The position numbers and the translations under genes were made by a program. 62,585 bases of DNA from a virus, in IMG/VR virus record IMGVR_UViG_3300044813_000005, positions 1 to 62,585 of that record, one strand, 5' to 3'. Positions within the stretch are counted from its first letter, which is position 1. Each line of letters starts with the position of its first letter. Below are positions 39,474 to 48,480 of the stretch, one piece after another. The notes below the pieces were generated by a model, which saw only the letters and a list, made by a program, of their open reading frames with translations, was not told the DNA's origin and did no database searches.

Positions 39474-40897
39474 GCGGCCGGGGTGGGTGGGTTCTGGATG
39501 TCGGACAGGTTCGCCTGCCCGTCCTTCGCCGTCCCCGGCCCGTTGTCGCCGTAGCGCAGCGGCCGGTACAGGTGGTGGTACAGCCACGACTTGGCGTCCC
39601 CCACGTAGGCGGCGCCGTGGAGCTGCCTCACCTTGGCGAGGAGTTCGGCCTGTTCGGCGTCGGACAGTGCCATGAGCGGTCCCTTCGGAGCGGGGGCGGG
39701 TGTCGGGGTGACCGGTCCGGCGGGCCGCCAGTTCCGGTTGATGGACGGCGGGTTCGCCAGCATCGTCTTCACGAACGGGTCGAAGTCGGTCTGCATGTTG
39801 AACCCGGCCGTGTCTGTCTTCCGCCCGGCGGGGGTGGCGAAGTCGGCGTGCCGCACATCCCAGTCGGTGTTCAGGCCGAGGTAGTTGAGGGTGCTGGCGA
39901 CGAGCCGCCGGTACGCGTCGAGCTGCGCGGCGGGCCAGGGAGCGCCAGTGCCGGGGTTCTCCGCTTCGACGCCGAGAAAGTGGCCGTTGCCGTCGGCGAC
40001 GCCGTTGTAGTAGCCGACGCCAGCGTGCCAGGCGATCCCTTCGGTGACGAGGTAGATGGTGCCGCTGCGGCCGAGCCCGTAGTTGCACAGCGGCCCGGGA
40101 AGGTCGGAGCGGCCGCGGGTGACGATGCCCAGGCTCGGGTAGTCGCCGGGCGCGGACGCGGATGTGGCGGTGTGGTGCAGCATGATCCCTTGGACGGTGC
40201 CCATCGCTCCGTGGCCGGTTGTCCAGGCGGCGCGGACGGGGTAGCCGGTGCGGGCGGCGATGGTGGTCATGTCGGTGCGGGTCAGTCCGCTCATAACGCC
40301 TCCGGTGTCAGGTGCCCAACCGCCCCAGTCGGCTTGCAGGACGGCGTCCTCGTCGGTGTCGGCGGGGCTGCTCCCGGCGATGGGTGGGCCGGGGTGGGTG
40401 TTGCGCTGGTACAGGCAGGCGACGGCGGACACCTTCCCGGCGGACCAGGCGACGGTCTGCCAGCCGTAGGCGGCGAGTCCGGCGCGGACTGTGCCGTCGA
40501 CGACCTGGTAGGAGCCGTACACGCCGGCCGGCCTGCCGAGGAGGACGCTGGCGACACCTTGGAAGTAGGCGGCCACCTTGTCGGCGGTGGTGTCGGTGTC
40601 GACGGCGAAGTACAGGCAGACGGTCGGCGGGATGCCGAGGGCGGTGGCGACGGTGAGCGCGGTCCGGCCGTCTTCCTGCCCTGCCGCGTAGCCTTCGAGC
40701 GCGCGGGTGGTGCGGGTGGGCCCGTCGCCTTCGTAGACGAACCCGACGGCCAGCCCGGCGGCGTGCAGCGCGGCGATCTCCGTGGTAGCGACGGCCTTGC
40801 CGGCGCCGGTGAGGTAGCGCATCACCCCGGCGTACCCGGCGGCCTTGATGGCGGCCGGTGACGGCCGGGCGTAGGAGTAGTCGACGAGCAGCGTCAC
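39470..40897 (-). CDS. lysA: Endolysin: DUF1906 domain and PGRP amidase
   Basis: 475 aa with a GTG start. Residues 1-200 form a DUF1906 glycoside-hydrolase-like barrel (VDYSYARPSPAAIKAAGY, YFAVDTDTTADKV, DEDAVLQADWGG). Residues 220-370 are an N-acetylmuramoyl-L-alanine amidase with GIMLHHTATS, ITYLVTEGIAWHAG-type text and DWDVRHADF for zinc. The C-terminal 90 residues may bind cell wall. It cuts host peptidoglycan at lysis. Confidence 0.88.
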   Translation of the reverse strand: MTLLVDYSYARPSPAAIKAAGYAGVMRYLTGAGKAVATTEIAALHAAGLAVGFVYEGDGPTRTTRALEGYAAGQEDGRTALTVATALGIPPTVCLYFAVDTDTTADKVAAYFQGVASVLLGRPAGVYGSYQVVDGTVRAGLAAYGWQTVAWSAGKVSAVACLYQRNTHPGPPIAGSSPADTDEDAVLQADWGGWAPDTGGVMSGLTRTDMTTIAARTGYPVRAAWTTGHGAMGTVQGIMLHHTATSASAPGDYPSLGIVTRGRSDLPGPLCNYGLGRSGTIYLVTEGIAWHAGVGYYNGVADGNGHFLGVEAENPGTGAPWPAAQLDAYRRLVASTLNYLGLNTDWDVRHADFATPAGRKTDTAGFNMQTDFDPFVKTMLANPPSINRNWRPAGPVTPTPAPAPKGPLMALSDAEQAELLAKVRQLHGAAYVGDAKSWLYHHLYRPLRYGDNGPGTAKDGQANLSDIQNPPTPAA

Positions 40898-41055
40898 TCG
40901 GGGTCGGTCTGCGTTCCGTCGTGGACGGGTTCGGTGCGGGCTTCCACCTCGCCGGGTTCGAGGAGGTGGTCCCGGCCGAAGTCGCCAGCAGACCAGCCCA
41001 TGAGCGGGCCGTGGGGATGGTCGTGGCGCGGCGTCGTTCGGGACTGGTCGGTCAC
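40894..41055 (-). CDS. Small hypothetical protein upstream of endolysin
   Basis: 53 aa with a GTG start, coupled to both neighbours. Hydrophilic, with HDHPHGPLMGWSAGDFGRDH. Function is unknown. Confidence 0.45.
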   Translation of the reverse strand: MTDQSRTTPRHDHPHGPLMGWSAGDFGRDHLLEPGEVEARTEPVHDGTQTDPE

Positions 41056-41234
41056 GTCTTCTCCTTCTGCAAGATGCCGTTTATCCAGACGCGGGTGACG
41101 GGTTCGCCGCGTAGCCGCCGGTGCAGGTCGGCGACGTAGGACAGCAGCACTTCGATCAGGCCGCGATACAGGAGCGCCTGCATCTCATGGACACACTGGT
41201 CGGTGTCGCCGGGTGAGCGTTGGCAGTCAGGCAT
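41052..41234 (-). CDS. Small hypothetical protein
   Basis: 60 aa from ATG at 41234, starting MPDCQRSPGDTDQCVHEM, then a helical part and VTRVWINGILQKEK. Overlaps the GH-like gene by 8 bp. Function is unknown. Confidence 0.5.
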   Translation of the reverse strand: MPDCQRSPGDTDQCVHEMQALLYRGLIEVLLSYVADLHRRLRGEPVTRVWINGILQKEKT

Positions 41235-42330
41235 GCCAGACGCTGGCGGTCGGCCCGTCGAGGCGCGCGTCGAACGGGTTAGCCGGGTCCTTGGTGCCCA
41301 TCGCGTCCCACCAGATGCACAGCTTGCCGCCCCGTTCAGCGACCCGGCGGGCGTACTGCGCGGCCCATGCTGCCCGCGCGTCAGGTGAGCCGACGATGGG
41401 GCTACCCGCCTCAGTGATGCCCCACGGCCGGCCGACGGACGCGGCCCAGTCGGCGGCACGGTCGACGAGCTTCACCGGGTCGTTGTATCCGGGCGGGGTC
41501 GCGTTCTGGGACGAGTTGTACGCGTCGAAGCAGACAATGTCGTGGGCGTCGGGGACGAAGTAGTCGGACGGCTTCCGCGTCTTCGCGCTGAGCGTGTACC
41601 CCATGAGGATCATCGCCGGGGTGACGCCGACCTCCCGGAACGCGGGCGCCCACTCGGCCTGCTTGTCCCGGTACGCCTGGAGGGTGATCTGCCCTTTCTC
41701 CACGTTGTCTTCGGGCTCGTGTAGCCACGTGCCGTACACGTCAAGGCCGGGCGGTCGTGAGTCGAAGAACCCTTGCATCTGCGCGACGGTCCCGGAGCGG
41801 AACGACACGACGACTGCGCAGCCGGCCGGGCAGGCTTTGAGCACCGGGTGGGAGTTCCACGACGCGGGAGGCAGGTCGCAGAACACGCGGACCGCTTGGA
41901 CGTTGAGGCCGAGCTTGGCGAGGCGGGGGAAGTCGGCGGCGTTGTGCATCGACGCGCCGTACCGGGTGGTCACCGGCGGCGGGGGGGGCGGGTTGACGGT
42001 CAGCGGGGCGGTGGCCTGCGCTTTGGCGCCCGACTGGGTGGTGAGGCTGGCGATGACAGTGCACGTCCGGTCGGCGGTGGCGGTCCACGACTGGCCGTTG
42101 GCGCTCGCCGTCCACGTCCTGCCGGAGTCGTCACCGACGCCGATACTGGCAAGCGGGTCAGGGCGGCTGAGCGCCACAGTCGACAGCCCGGAGCCGACCC
42201 CTTCGAGGCTGACGGTGACCGTCGCCACCCCGGCGCTGACATCGGGCGTGTCATAGGCGACCGTCACCGTGACAGTGGCGCCCTGGTCGTAGGTGGGCCG
42301 GTCGAGGGTGAGGCTGATGGTGGGGGGCAT
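41227..42330 (-). CDS. Glycoside-hydrolase-like protein with Ig-like N-terminus
   Basis: 367 aa from ATG at 42330 behind AAGGA. Residues 1-95 are an Ig-like beta domain (YDQGATVTVTVAYDTP). A proline linker leads to a barrel-like domain with GTWLHEPEDN, DIVCFDAYNSS and WGITEAGSPI. The two glutamates (HEPE, ITEAG) sit where GH26/GH39-type enzymes have their catalytic pair. It may digest a host surface polymer or be a tail fibre. Confidence 0.7.
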   Translation of the reverse strand: MPPTISLTLDRPTYDQGATVTVTVAYDTPDVSAGVATVTVSLEGVGSGLSTVALSRPDPLASIGVGDDSGRTWTASANGQSWTATADRTCTVIASLTTQSGAKAQATAPLTVNPPPPPPVTTRYGASMHNAADFPRLAKLGLNVQAVRVFCDLPPASWNSHPVLKACPAGCAVVVSFRSGTVAQMQGFFDSRPPGLDVYGTWLHEPEDNVEKGQITLQAYRDKQAEWAPAFREVGVTPAMILMGYTLSAKTRKPSDYFVPDAHDIVCFDAYNSSQNATPPGYNDPVKLVDRAADWAASVGRPWGITEAGSPIVGSPDARAAWAAQYARRVAERGGKLCIWWDAMGTKDPANPFDARLDGPTASVWHA

Positions 42331-42377
42331 GCTGGTCCTTTCGGGCAGGTCGGGCATGTCACGCGCCCACGGCGGGA

Positions 42378-42899
42378 TCACCGGCTCCACCCCTTCTCGA
42401 TGATGAGTACTTCCCACGCGGCCGGCGTCACGGTCCGCCATTCGGGCGGTGGCGCAGGCGCGTCGAGCTCGGCCTGCCGGTAAGCCCAGGCGGCGAGCGA
42501 CGAGCAGACAACATGGCCGGGGATGACCGGGCCGGACTTGAGCAGGTCGGGCATGCCGATCGCCATCGCGGCGTCGGCGGCTATCGCCGACCAGTCGTAT
42601 TGCGCCCCGAGCATCGCGCGGACGGCTGCGACGATGGTGGCCCGCTGTCCTTCCGCTTTGGGCTGGCCGGCGTTGTTGACGGTCCACGGGTCGGCCAAGT
42701 ACCGGCGTAGGTCGACCCAGCCGACCCCGCCTGGTTTGCCTTCTAGACCCCACGGCACGCCATCGGTGTCGTGGGTGTACACGGCGACGTGGTTATGGAG
42801 CCCAGGCAGGTCACGGATGCAGGCGCCGAGCCGGATCACGCGCCCGGCCACGCCGGTCTTCGAGCGGGTCAGGAGCAGGTCGCCGGGGGCGAGAGTCAT
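42378..42899 (-). CDS. Permuted NlpC/P60 (YiiX-like) hydrolase
   Basis: 173 aa from ATG at 42899. LAPGDLLLTRS, LHNHVAVYTHD (His first) and HVVCSSLAAWAY (Cys later) give the permuted papain-like order. It would cut amide or ester bonds in the cell wall or in host products. It is coupled to the SNase gene. Confidence 0.72.
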   Translation of the reverse strand: MTLAPGDLLLTRSKTGVAGRVIRLGACIRDLPGLHNHVAVYTHDTDGVPWGLEGKPGGVGWVDLRRYLADPWTVNNAGQPKAEGQRATIVAAVRAMLGAQYDWSAIAADAAMAIGMPDLLKSGPVIPGHVVCSSLAAWAYRQAELDAPAPPPEWRTVTPAAWEVLIIEKGWSR

Positions 42900-43261
42900 C
42901 CGCCGGGCCTCGGGCCTTTGCCGTCCCAGTAGACAGCCCACGCGCCCGCGACAAGCGCGTCGGAGACGTTCGTCCCGTCGGGGAGGGTGACCTCGGCCAT
43001 CCACTCGTCGCCGTACTTGTACGGGCCGACTGTCTCGATCATCAGCGGTTTGCCGAGCAGGAACGTGGCCGCGGCGATGGTGGCCGCCTTGCCCTGGTCG
43101 GTGCTCGCCGGTGGGGTGTTGATGCGGTTGAGCCGTAGCCGCTGCTCGAAGGTGGCGGTGCCGTGGAAGCCGAGGTCGCGGGACACGCGGGCGATGAGGC
43201 TGTCACCGTCGATGATGCGGACGGCGGTCGAGTCGGGCCAGGTCCAGACCGTGGCGGTCAC
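42896..43261 (-). CDS. Staphylococcal-nuclease-like protein
   Basis: 121 aa with a GTG start. VRIIDGDSL, QRLRLNRINTPPASTDQGKAA and ALVAGAWAVYWD follow the thermonuclease (SNase) fold, with Asp/Arg residues of the active site. No signal peptide is evident. It may degrade host DNA or act as a structural OB-fold. Confidence 0.75.
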   Translation of the reverse strand: MTATVWTWPDSTAVRIIDGDSLIARVSRDLGFHGTATFEQRLRLNRINTPPASTDQGKAATIAAATFLLGKPLMIETVGPYKYGDEWMAEVTLPDGTNVSDALVAGAWAVYWDGKGPRPGG

Positions 43262-43776
43262 TTGTCGTCCCCTCTGGCCCGCCGTAGCGCGGCGATCCGT
43301 ATCTGACTGACCCGGCCTTCGGTGACGCCCCACCGCTGCGCCATCTCGACGCCGGTCAACCCCCACCCGTAGGTCAGAGCCAGTGCCTCCCGGCAGCGCC
43401 GGTCGCAGCCCCGCAGCAGCCGCCGGATCGCGTCGGCGTCCTCAACCTGCTGGTAGCCGGGGTCTTCGTAGGCGGCGTGCCGGTCCTCCCACTCGTCGCC
43501 GTCGCGGTCCTGCTCGTCGTCGAGGGACACCATCGCCAGCCGGTAGGTGCGGCCGTACAGGGATCGCAACGAGTCGACGACCTGCCCGTGGACGCGGCGG
43601 CGGAGGAACGTGGACAGCGACCCCCGAGCCGGGTCGTAGTCCGGCAGGACCGCGAGCCCGGCGATCACGGCGTCTTGTTGAAGGTCGTCGGCCCACATGC
43701 CTCGCCCGTAGGTGCGGCGGACAGCGTGGCGGGCGAGCTGTTCGAGCAGGCGCAGGGTGGCAGGGTCAACCTCCAC
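43258..43776 (-). CDS. Sigma-70 family sigma factor
   Basis: 172 aa. Region 2-like ADDLQQDAVIAGLAVLPDYDPARGSLSTFLRRRVHGQVVDSLR, and region 4-like CREALALTYGWGLTGVEMAQRWGVTEGRVSQIRIAALRRAR. The connecting part is acidic. It is a compact ECF-like sigma without region 3. Encoded in the late operon near lysis, it may direct transcription of late or lysogenic genes. Confidence 0.85.
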   Translation of the reverse strand: MEVDPATLRLLEQLARHAVRRTYGRGMWADDLQQDAVIAGLAVLPDYDPARGSLSTFLRRRVHGQVVDSLRSLYGRTYRLAMVSLDDEQDRDGDEWEDRHAAYEDPGYQQVEDADAIRRLLRGCDRRCREALALTYGWGLTGVEMAQRWGVTEGRVSQIRIAALRRARGDDK

Positions 43777-43785
43777 GCGGCCCGG

Positions 43786-44472
43786 TTAGGGCACCAAGAC
43801 CGTGACGTCGCCTTGGTCGTCGAGCGCGGTGCCAAGGTCGTCCCAGGACATGTAGAACCGGCCGGCGGCAGCCCAGTCAGGTCCCCACGAGTTGGTGAAG
43901 CCCACAAGGCGCCGTTCGACATCCACCTCGTCGGCCTCGATTTCGTGCCCGCCGCGGACGCTGCCCGTGTAGTGGATCAGCCCATCGGCGTCGGGGTTGT
44001 CGCAGGCGGTGAGCCAGCTCATGCCGATCATCACGGCGGTGGTTTGCAACGCAGTCAGTGCCGCTTCAAGGCTGAACGCGTGGTCGTAGCGGGCGATCTT
44101 TCCCTCGGACAGGAACACCTTCGCCATGCTCAGCCCGTCGGAGCCGGTGTCGTCGGGGGGCCATTGGCCGGGCCACGGGTCGACGGCGGTGACCTTCCGG
44201 TAGTACCGGATGGCGCTCGCCTCGTGGTAGCGGTGGGTGAATGGTTCGGTGGACAGGACTCCGCAGCCGGTGTTGGGGACGCAGCTTCCCAACCGTGCCT
44301 GGTTGTAGGGGGCGACCCGCCGGGGGTGCCGGACGGAGGTGAGGGTGCCGAGCGGCGCCGCTTCGACGGCGAACCCGCGGGACCGTTCGTCGTGCCGGAT
44401 GTGGCGACCGAGCCGCTGCCCGGCGATCGGGTCTTCTTCGAGCAGGACGGTACGCACCTGCGGTTCGGTCAT
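43786..44472 (-). CDS. Papain-like cysteine peptidase
   Basis: 228 aa from ATG at 44472. ARLGSCVPNTGCG (Cys), RGGHEIEADEV (His) and VGFTNSWGPDWAAAGRFYMSWDDL (Asn) follow the C1-papain order and the NSWG motif. No signal peptide. It could mature a virion protein or attack host protein. It is unusual beside a sigma factor in a phage lysis region. Confidence 0.72.
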   Translation of the reverse strand: MTEPQVRTVLLEEDPIAGQRLGRHIRHDERSRGFAVEAAPLGTLTSVRHPRRVAPYNQARLGSCVPNTGCGVLSTEPFTHRYHEASAIRYYRKVTAVDPWPGQWPPDDTGSDGLSMAKVFLSEGKIARYDHAFSLEAALTALQTTAVMIGMSWLTACDNPDADGLIHYTGSVRGGHEIEADEVDVERRLVGFTNSWGPDWAAAGRFYMSWDDLGTALDDQGDVTVLVP

Positions 44473-44636
44473 TCGGGCTCTCCCATCTCTTTCTGCCACA
44501 GCCGGGCGAACACGGCGAGCGCGTCGGCGCGGCTCTCCGACCACAGATGGATCTGCACTTTGCCGTCGTCGGAGCGCCAGTAGATCTCCCAGCCGTAGGG
44601 GATCTTCACGGGTTCCACGTCGGGCGGGTCGGTCAC
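44469..44636 (-). CDS. Small hypothetical protein
   Basis: 55 aa with a GTG start, coupled by ATGA to the peptidase. Contains GWEIYWRSDDGKVQIHLWSE. Function is unknown. Confidence 0.5.
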   Translation of the reverse strand: MTDPPDVEPVKIPYGWEIYWRSDDGKVQIHLWSESRADALAVFARLWQKEMGEPE

Positions 44637-45331
44637 TGCGGATGCGCGGCGATGTAGGACTTGATGCAGGCGGTGAGGTTCCCGTCGGTGATGTTCGGGT
44701 TCGGCTTCGTGCAGGTCCGGAACGCGACGACGACGTAGATCGCCTCACGCCGGGTCGCGGCGGCGTTGCCGGCGACGATCTGCCCGACGGCGGCGGTGGT
44801 CCGTTTCTGCTGCTCCCGGTAGCACTGCCCGGACGCGGTGACGCAGTCCTTGACCTTCTGCCCGTTCTGCCGGTTCTGCCAGGCGACGCCGAGCAGGCCG
44901 GCGGTGAGGACGAGGATCGCGACCAGGCCGAGGGAGGTGAACCTGACCCCGCGGCGGCGGTCGAGCCGGGCCGCTTCGGCGTTGTCCCGCTGCTCGTCGA
45001 CGGCGAGCATGATCCTGCGGTCGGCGTTCTCCGACACCTTCGCCACGGTCGCGAGGACCGGTTGTAGCCCGTTGAGGGCGTCGAGGACGGCTTTCAGCCA
45101 GAACTCGGTCTGTTCCTGGTAGTGGGCGGCCTGCTCCCCCAGCGCACCTTCGGCGCGTTCGTGGTCGGCGTGCATGGCGGCGAGTTCGTCGGTGGCCTGC
45201 CGGTGGTTGTTGGCCGCTGTCTCCGCGTTGAGTGCCTGGTTGCCTGCGGCCACTTCCCCCAGCTCTTTCTCCGCTGCGAAGTGGTCGCGGTGCTCGTCGC
45301 CGGTCACGTCAGGCCCGCCTGGTCCGCTCAT
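44633..45331 (-). CDS. Coiled-coil membrane protein
   Basis: 232 aa. Residues 15-110 are a long helix (FAAEKELGEVAAGNQALNAETAANN...), then a single membrane segment (LGLVAILVLTAGLLGVAW), then a periplasmic-like part with four cysteines. It may be a spanin-like or lysis-accessory protein. Inferred from topology. Confidence 0.6.
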   Translation of the reverse strand: MSGPGGPDVTGDEHRDHFAAEKELGEVAAGNQALNAETAANNHRQATDELAAMHADHERAEGALGEQAAHYQEQTEFWLKAVLDALNGLQPVLATVAKVSENADRRIMLAVDEQRDNAEAARLDRRRGVRFTSLGLVAILVLTAGLLGVAWQNRQNGQKVKDCVTASGQCYREQQKRTTAAVGQIVAGNAAATRREAIYVVVAFRTCTKPNPNITDGNLTACIKSYIAAHPQ

Positions 45332-45485
45332 CAGGTCCGACCCCCGGTAGGTTCTGCGCTCTGCGGACGGCGGCCGCCAGCCTTTCGGACGCGGCGGTCA
45401 GTTCGGCGGTCGCGGCGGACAACGGCGATGGCGGGTCAGGTACGACCGGTACGGCCGGTGCGGGCTTACGCCACGGCAGTCTCAT
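45309..45485 (-). CDS. Small helical protein
   Basis: 58 aa from ATG at 45485, starting MRLPWRKPAPAVPVVPDPPS, then an Ala/Glu-rich helix. It overlaps the neighbouring starts. Function is unknown. Confidence 0.5.
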   Translation of the reverse strand: MRLPWRKPAPAVPVVPDPPSPLSAATAELTAASERLAAAVRRAQNLPGVGPDERTRRA

Positions 45486-45802
45486 CGCTCACGCCCACTC
45501 CGCCCCGCATCGCGTTCCAAGTCCCGGATCAGCAGGGACATGGCCTGCATCTGCTCTATGACCTTCTCCATCACGTCGGCGGCGTCCCCGATGGAACCGG
45601 CCGCGCGGGTGAGGGCGGGAATGGCTTGGGTGCGGAACTCGGCGTTCAGTTCGGCGACGGCGTTGGAGCAGTTGTCGCTTCTGGTCACTTCGCGGGTGTA
45701 AGCCTTGTAGGCGAACGGTCCGAGCCCGCCGAGGAACACGACGGCGGCGACGACGATCCCGGCGATGGTGGTCGTATCGGTGGCCGCTGCGGCGAGGGTC
45801 AC
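45482..45802 (-). CDS. Membrane-anchored coiled-coil protein
   Basis: 106 aa with a GTG start. One N-terminal membrane segment (TIAGIVVAAVVFLGGLGPF) and a C-terminal helix (AADVMEKVIEQMQAMSLLIRDLERDAG). A candidate second holin or anchor. Coupled to the 24-aa peptide. Confidence 0.6.
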   Translation of the reverse strand: MTLAAAATDTTTIAGIVVAAVVFLGGLGPFAYKAYTREVTRSDNCSNAVAELNAEFRTQAIPALTRAAGSIGDAADVMEKVIEQMQAMSLLIRDLERDAGRSGRER

Positions 45803-45873
45803 AAGAGCGCGCGGACGATCGCGACGACGACGAGCACGATCAGCAGCACGATGAGGATCGTCCACAGGTCCAC
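45799..45873 (-). CDS. 24-residue transmembrane peptide
   Basis: VDLWTILIVLLIVLVVVAIV then four more residues. Almost wholly hydrophobic. GTG start behind GGGCGG, and its stop overlaps the next start. It may modulate lysis. Confidence 0.5.
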   Translation of the reverse strand: MDLWTILIVLLIVLVVVAIVRALL

Positions 45874-45893
45874 GGCGGGCCGCCCTCTCTTAG

Positions 45894-47120
45894 TTAGTAG
45901 GTCCAGCCGGTCGGCGTGATTCCGCCGAACGGCGGGGACGACAGGTCCCACTGCGCGTCGAACTGGACGACGTAGACGCCGCCCAGCTTGAGCGTGAGGT
46001 TGGACCCATCGGCGCTCGGGCCGAACGTGGTGGTGGCCGCGCCCACGGTGGTGAACGTGGCCACGCTGTTGGCTGTTGTCTCGTAGGCATTGCGGCTGGC
46101 CGACCACTGCTCGGCGGTCACGGTCTTGGCGATGGGAACCCCGGTGGCGTCGGAGATTCGCGACACCTTCGCTGACCCCATTGCCTGCATGCTGGCCTGG
46201 TAGGCGACGGACTCCAATCTGTTTATCATCGCGTCCACGTATTCAAAGATCAGCGTGTCGTTGGCCGTGGCAGTGATCGCGAACGTCAGCGGCACGGCTG
46301 GGGCGTAGGCGGGGGCGTTGCCGTAGCGGGCCTGCAAGGCGGGCAGGGACCACGGCGGGCCGTGGAACTCCCAATAGTCGGAGCTGTTGAACGTCGCCCG
46401 GTGCCAGCGGACCGATACGTGCGGGTGCATCTGGAGGTCTTTCCGGTGGACGAACCACGACGGAATGTCCTGGCTTATCGTCGCCGCGAGGGTGATCTCC
46501 TCGCCTGCCGCGTGGGCCACGGACCCGGCGTCACGGCCCACGTAGAACACCCCGTAGGTGAACCGCGCCAGGTCGTCGGTCAGGGGGGCGGAGTTGTCAC
46601 CCGGCCGGGACGGGTAGTAGATGCGGACGGGACCGGCGAAGGCGACGGGCGCGGTGCGGGTCAGGGTCAGCGTCCAGTTGCCGGAGTTTGTGGGGCCGGT
46701 CCCGTTCTCCCCGTACCAGCCGTAGCCAGTCCCGACCGGCAGCGGCGACACGGCGGTCACGGTGGCGGTTTCCCTTAGCGCACCACCTGTTGCCGTCGTC
46801 ATCAGGTAGACCGTGTCGCCCACGTCGAGCGCCCAAGCGTTCTTGACGGTGATGACCGTGTCGGCGGCGGTGATCGCGCCCACGGTGACGGACCCGCCGA
46901 TGAGGGTCTGGTGAATCAGGTTGAGACGCATCGTCTCGCCGCCGACCGCGATGTGGGTTTGCTGACCCCACGCCGCCATGCCTTCCGCTCCTGGGTAGCC
47001 GGGCCAGTTGTCCCACGCCCCGCCCGTACCGGGCAGGAACGTGGCGAACGACGTGGCCGTGTCGGAGATCGGCTCGCCGAGGATGACGGCCGGGGTGCCG
47101 GCAGGGTCGGCCAGGGACAT
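45894..47120 (-). CDS. Minor tail or tail-fibre protein
   Basis: 408 aa from ATG at 47120 behind GGAG. Beta-rich throughout, with SGNWTLTLTRTAPVAFAG, PLTDDLARFTYGVFYVG and LTLKLGGVYVVQFDAQWDLS at the end, like a trimeric tip domain. Last of the tail genes before lysis. It may be a receptor-binding protein. Confidence 0.65.
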   Translation of the reverse strand: MSLADPAGTPAVILGEPISDTATSFATFLPGTGGAWDNWPGYPGAEGMAAWGQQTHIAVGGETMRLNLIHQTLIGGSVTVGAITAADTVITVKNAWALDVGDTVYLMTTATGGALRETATVTAVSPLPVGTGYGWYGENGTGPTNSGNWTLTLTRTAPVAFAGPVRIYYPSRPGDNSAPLTDDLARFTYGVFYVGRDAGSVAHAAGEEITLAATISQDIPSWFVHRKDLQMHPHVSVRWHRATFNSSDYWEFHGPPWSLPALQARYGNAPAYAPAVPLTFAITATANDTLIFEYVDAMINRLESVAYQASMQAMGSAKVSRISDATGVPIAKTVTAEQWSASRNAYETTANSVATFTTVGAATTTFGPSADGSNLTLKLGGVYVVQFDAQWDLSSPPFGGITPTGWTY

Positions 47121-47196
47121 TCGGAACTCCTGCCAGAAACGGTCTTTCGGCCACCGGGCGGGCGGCCGGACGGCGGTCGAGGGCGGCGTGCGCGGA

Positions 47197-48480
47197 TCAC
47201 GGGAGTGCGCGCAGGATGAACAAGAGTGCAATGTACGGCGGCATGTTATTTACCGACGTGCCCGACCCCGTTGAAGCTGTCGCACCCGGATCGGTGCTCG
47301 CGGTCGCACCCGGATCGGTCGAGCCGCCCGCGCCGGGTGTCGTCGCCGACGTCGCCCCCGGATCGGTGCTCCCCGTGTTCCCCGGATCAGTGCTGCCGGT
47401 CGCGCCGGTCCCCGCAGCCGCAGACGCACCAGGGTCGGTGCTGCCCGTCGCCCCCGGGTCGGTGGACGAGACGCTGATCGCGCCGGCGTCGGCGGACCCG
47501 TGGTCGTGTGAGCCGGCCGTCGTCGACGCAGCGGGACCGCCTCCCGTGTACGCCGCCGACATGGACCCGCCGGACACGGCCTTCGTGGCGCCCGTCCCGA
47601 ACGGCACCGTGTGGGAGTGAGAGCCGGCCGCCCCGTGGGTGTGGGTCGGCTGCGTCGCCGTGTGCGTGTGCGGACCGCCCGACCCGTGGGTGTGACCGCC
47701 GCCGGACCCGTGCGTGTGCGACGGGCCGGTGTGGGTGTGCCCGCCGCCCGACGTGTGCGTGTGCCCGCCACCGGACCCGTGGGTGTGGGACGCACCCGTG
47801 TGGGAGTGCCCGCCACCGGACCCGTGGGTGTGACCCCCACCGGAGCCGTGGGTGTGGGCGGGCATGTTCGCCGTGGTGAGCGTGAACAACTCCGACCCCG
47901 CGGACTCGCCGCGGAGGAACTTGGTGCCGTAGCCGGTGGGCACCCGGTCGGTCAGGTTCGGGATGTTGAACGTCGTCGACCCGTTGCCCGCCCCGTAAGT
48001 GGTGCCGCACACGGCGAACAACGCCGCGTACACGGTCCGGTCGACGGCCGCCCCGTCGCAGGCGAGCCAGCCGGCCGGCGCGGTCGCCCCCGCGTAGGCG
48101 ATGATCTGCCCGACCGGGGGGCCGGTCGGCTGCGTGCCGCCGAGCTTCCCCGCCACATGCGCGATCGGCCCCTGCTGTAGCAGGTACACCAGGTCCCCGA
48201 CGGTGGGCGTGTAGCCGGCGTCGATGACCGCCCAGTACACGCCGGTCGCGTCGGTCTGCACCCGGCCGGCGTTCGCCCCGGTGCCGATGGCGGTGACCTT
48301 CCCGTACCGCAGGACCGCCCCGTCGGGTGGGCGGGACTCCGGCCCGGACGACGTGCCCGTGTTGGTGATCTCGTCGGCGAGGGTGCTGATCGTCGCATCT
48401 GAGACGGTCGGCGCGGTCGGGTCGACAGCCGGGCCGGGGGCGACCGGCGGTGCTGCCGGGTCGAGGCCGGGGTCGGTCAC
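47197..48480 (-). CDS. Tail-collar protein with His-rich tandem repeats
   Basis: 427 aa with a GTG start. Residues 80-185 are a Phage_Tail_Collar domain (GQIIAYAGATAPAGWLACDG, YAALFAVCGTTYGAGNG, NIPNLTDRVP). Residues 205-295 are tandem HTHGSGGGHTH-type units. Then follow STDPGAT repeats and a conserved end, NNMPPYIALLFILRALP. HxH motifs in T4 gp37 bind iron, so a metal-stabilised needle is plausible. Confidence 0.82.
   Translation of the reverse strand: MTDPGLDPAAPPVAPGPAVDPTAPTVSDATISTLADEITNTGTSSGPESRPPDGAVLRYGKVTAIGTGANAGRVQTDATGVYWAVIDAGYTPTVGDLVYLLQQGPIAHVAGKLGGTQPTGPPVGQIIAYAGATAPAGWLACDGAAVDRTVYAALFAVCGTTYGAGNGSTTFNIPNLTDRVPTGYGTKFLRGESAGSELFTLTTANMPAHTHGSGGGHTHGSGGGHSHTGASHTHGSGGGHTHTSGGGHTHTGPSHTHGSGGGHTHGSGGPHTHTATQPTHTHGAAGSHSHTVPFGTGATKAVSGGSMSAAYTGGGPAASTTAGSHDHGSADAGAISVSSTDPGATGSTDPGASAAAGTGATGSTDPGNTGSTDPGATSATTPGAGGSTDPGATASTDPGATASTGSGTSVNNMPPYIALLFILRALP

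Noticed and set aside
43258-43776. Sigma factor as a cleaved host remnant
   Set aside because: The gene is full in regions 2 and 4, coupled to the SNase gene and in the late operon, so it looks like a functional phage gene.
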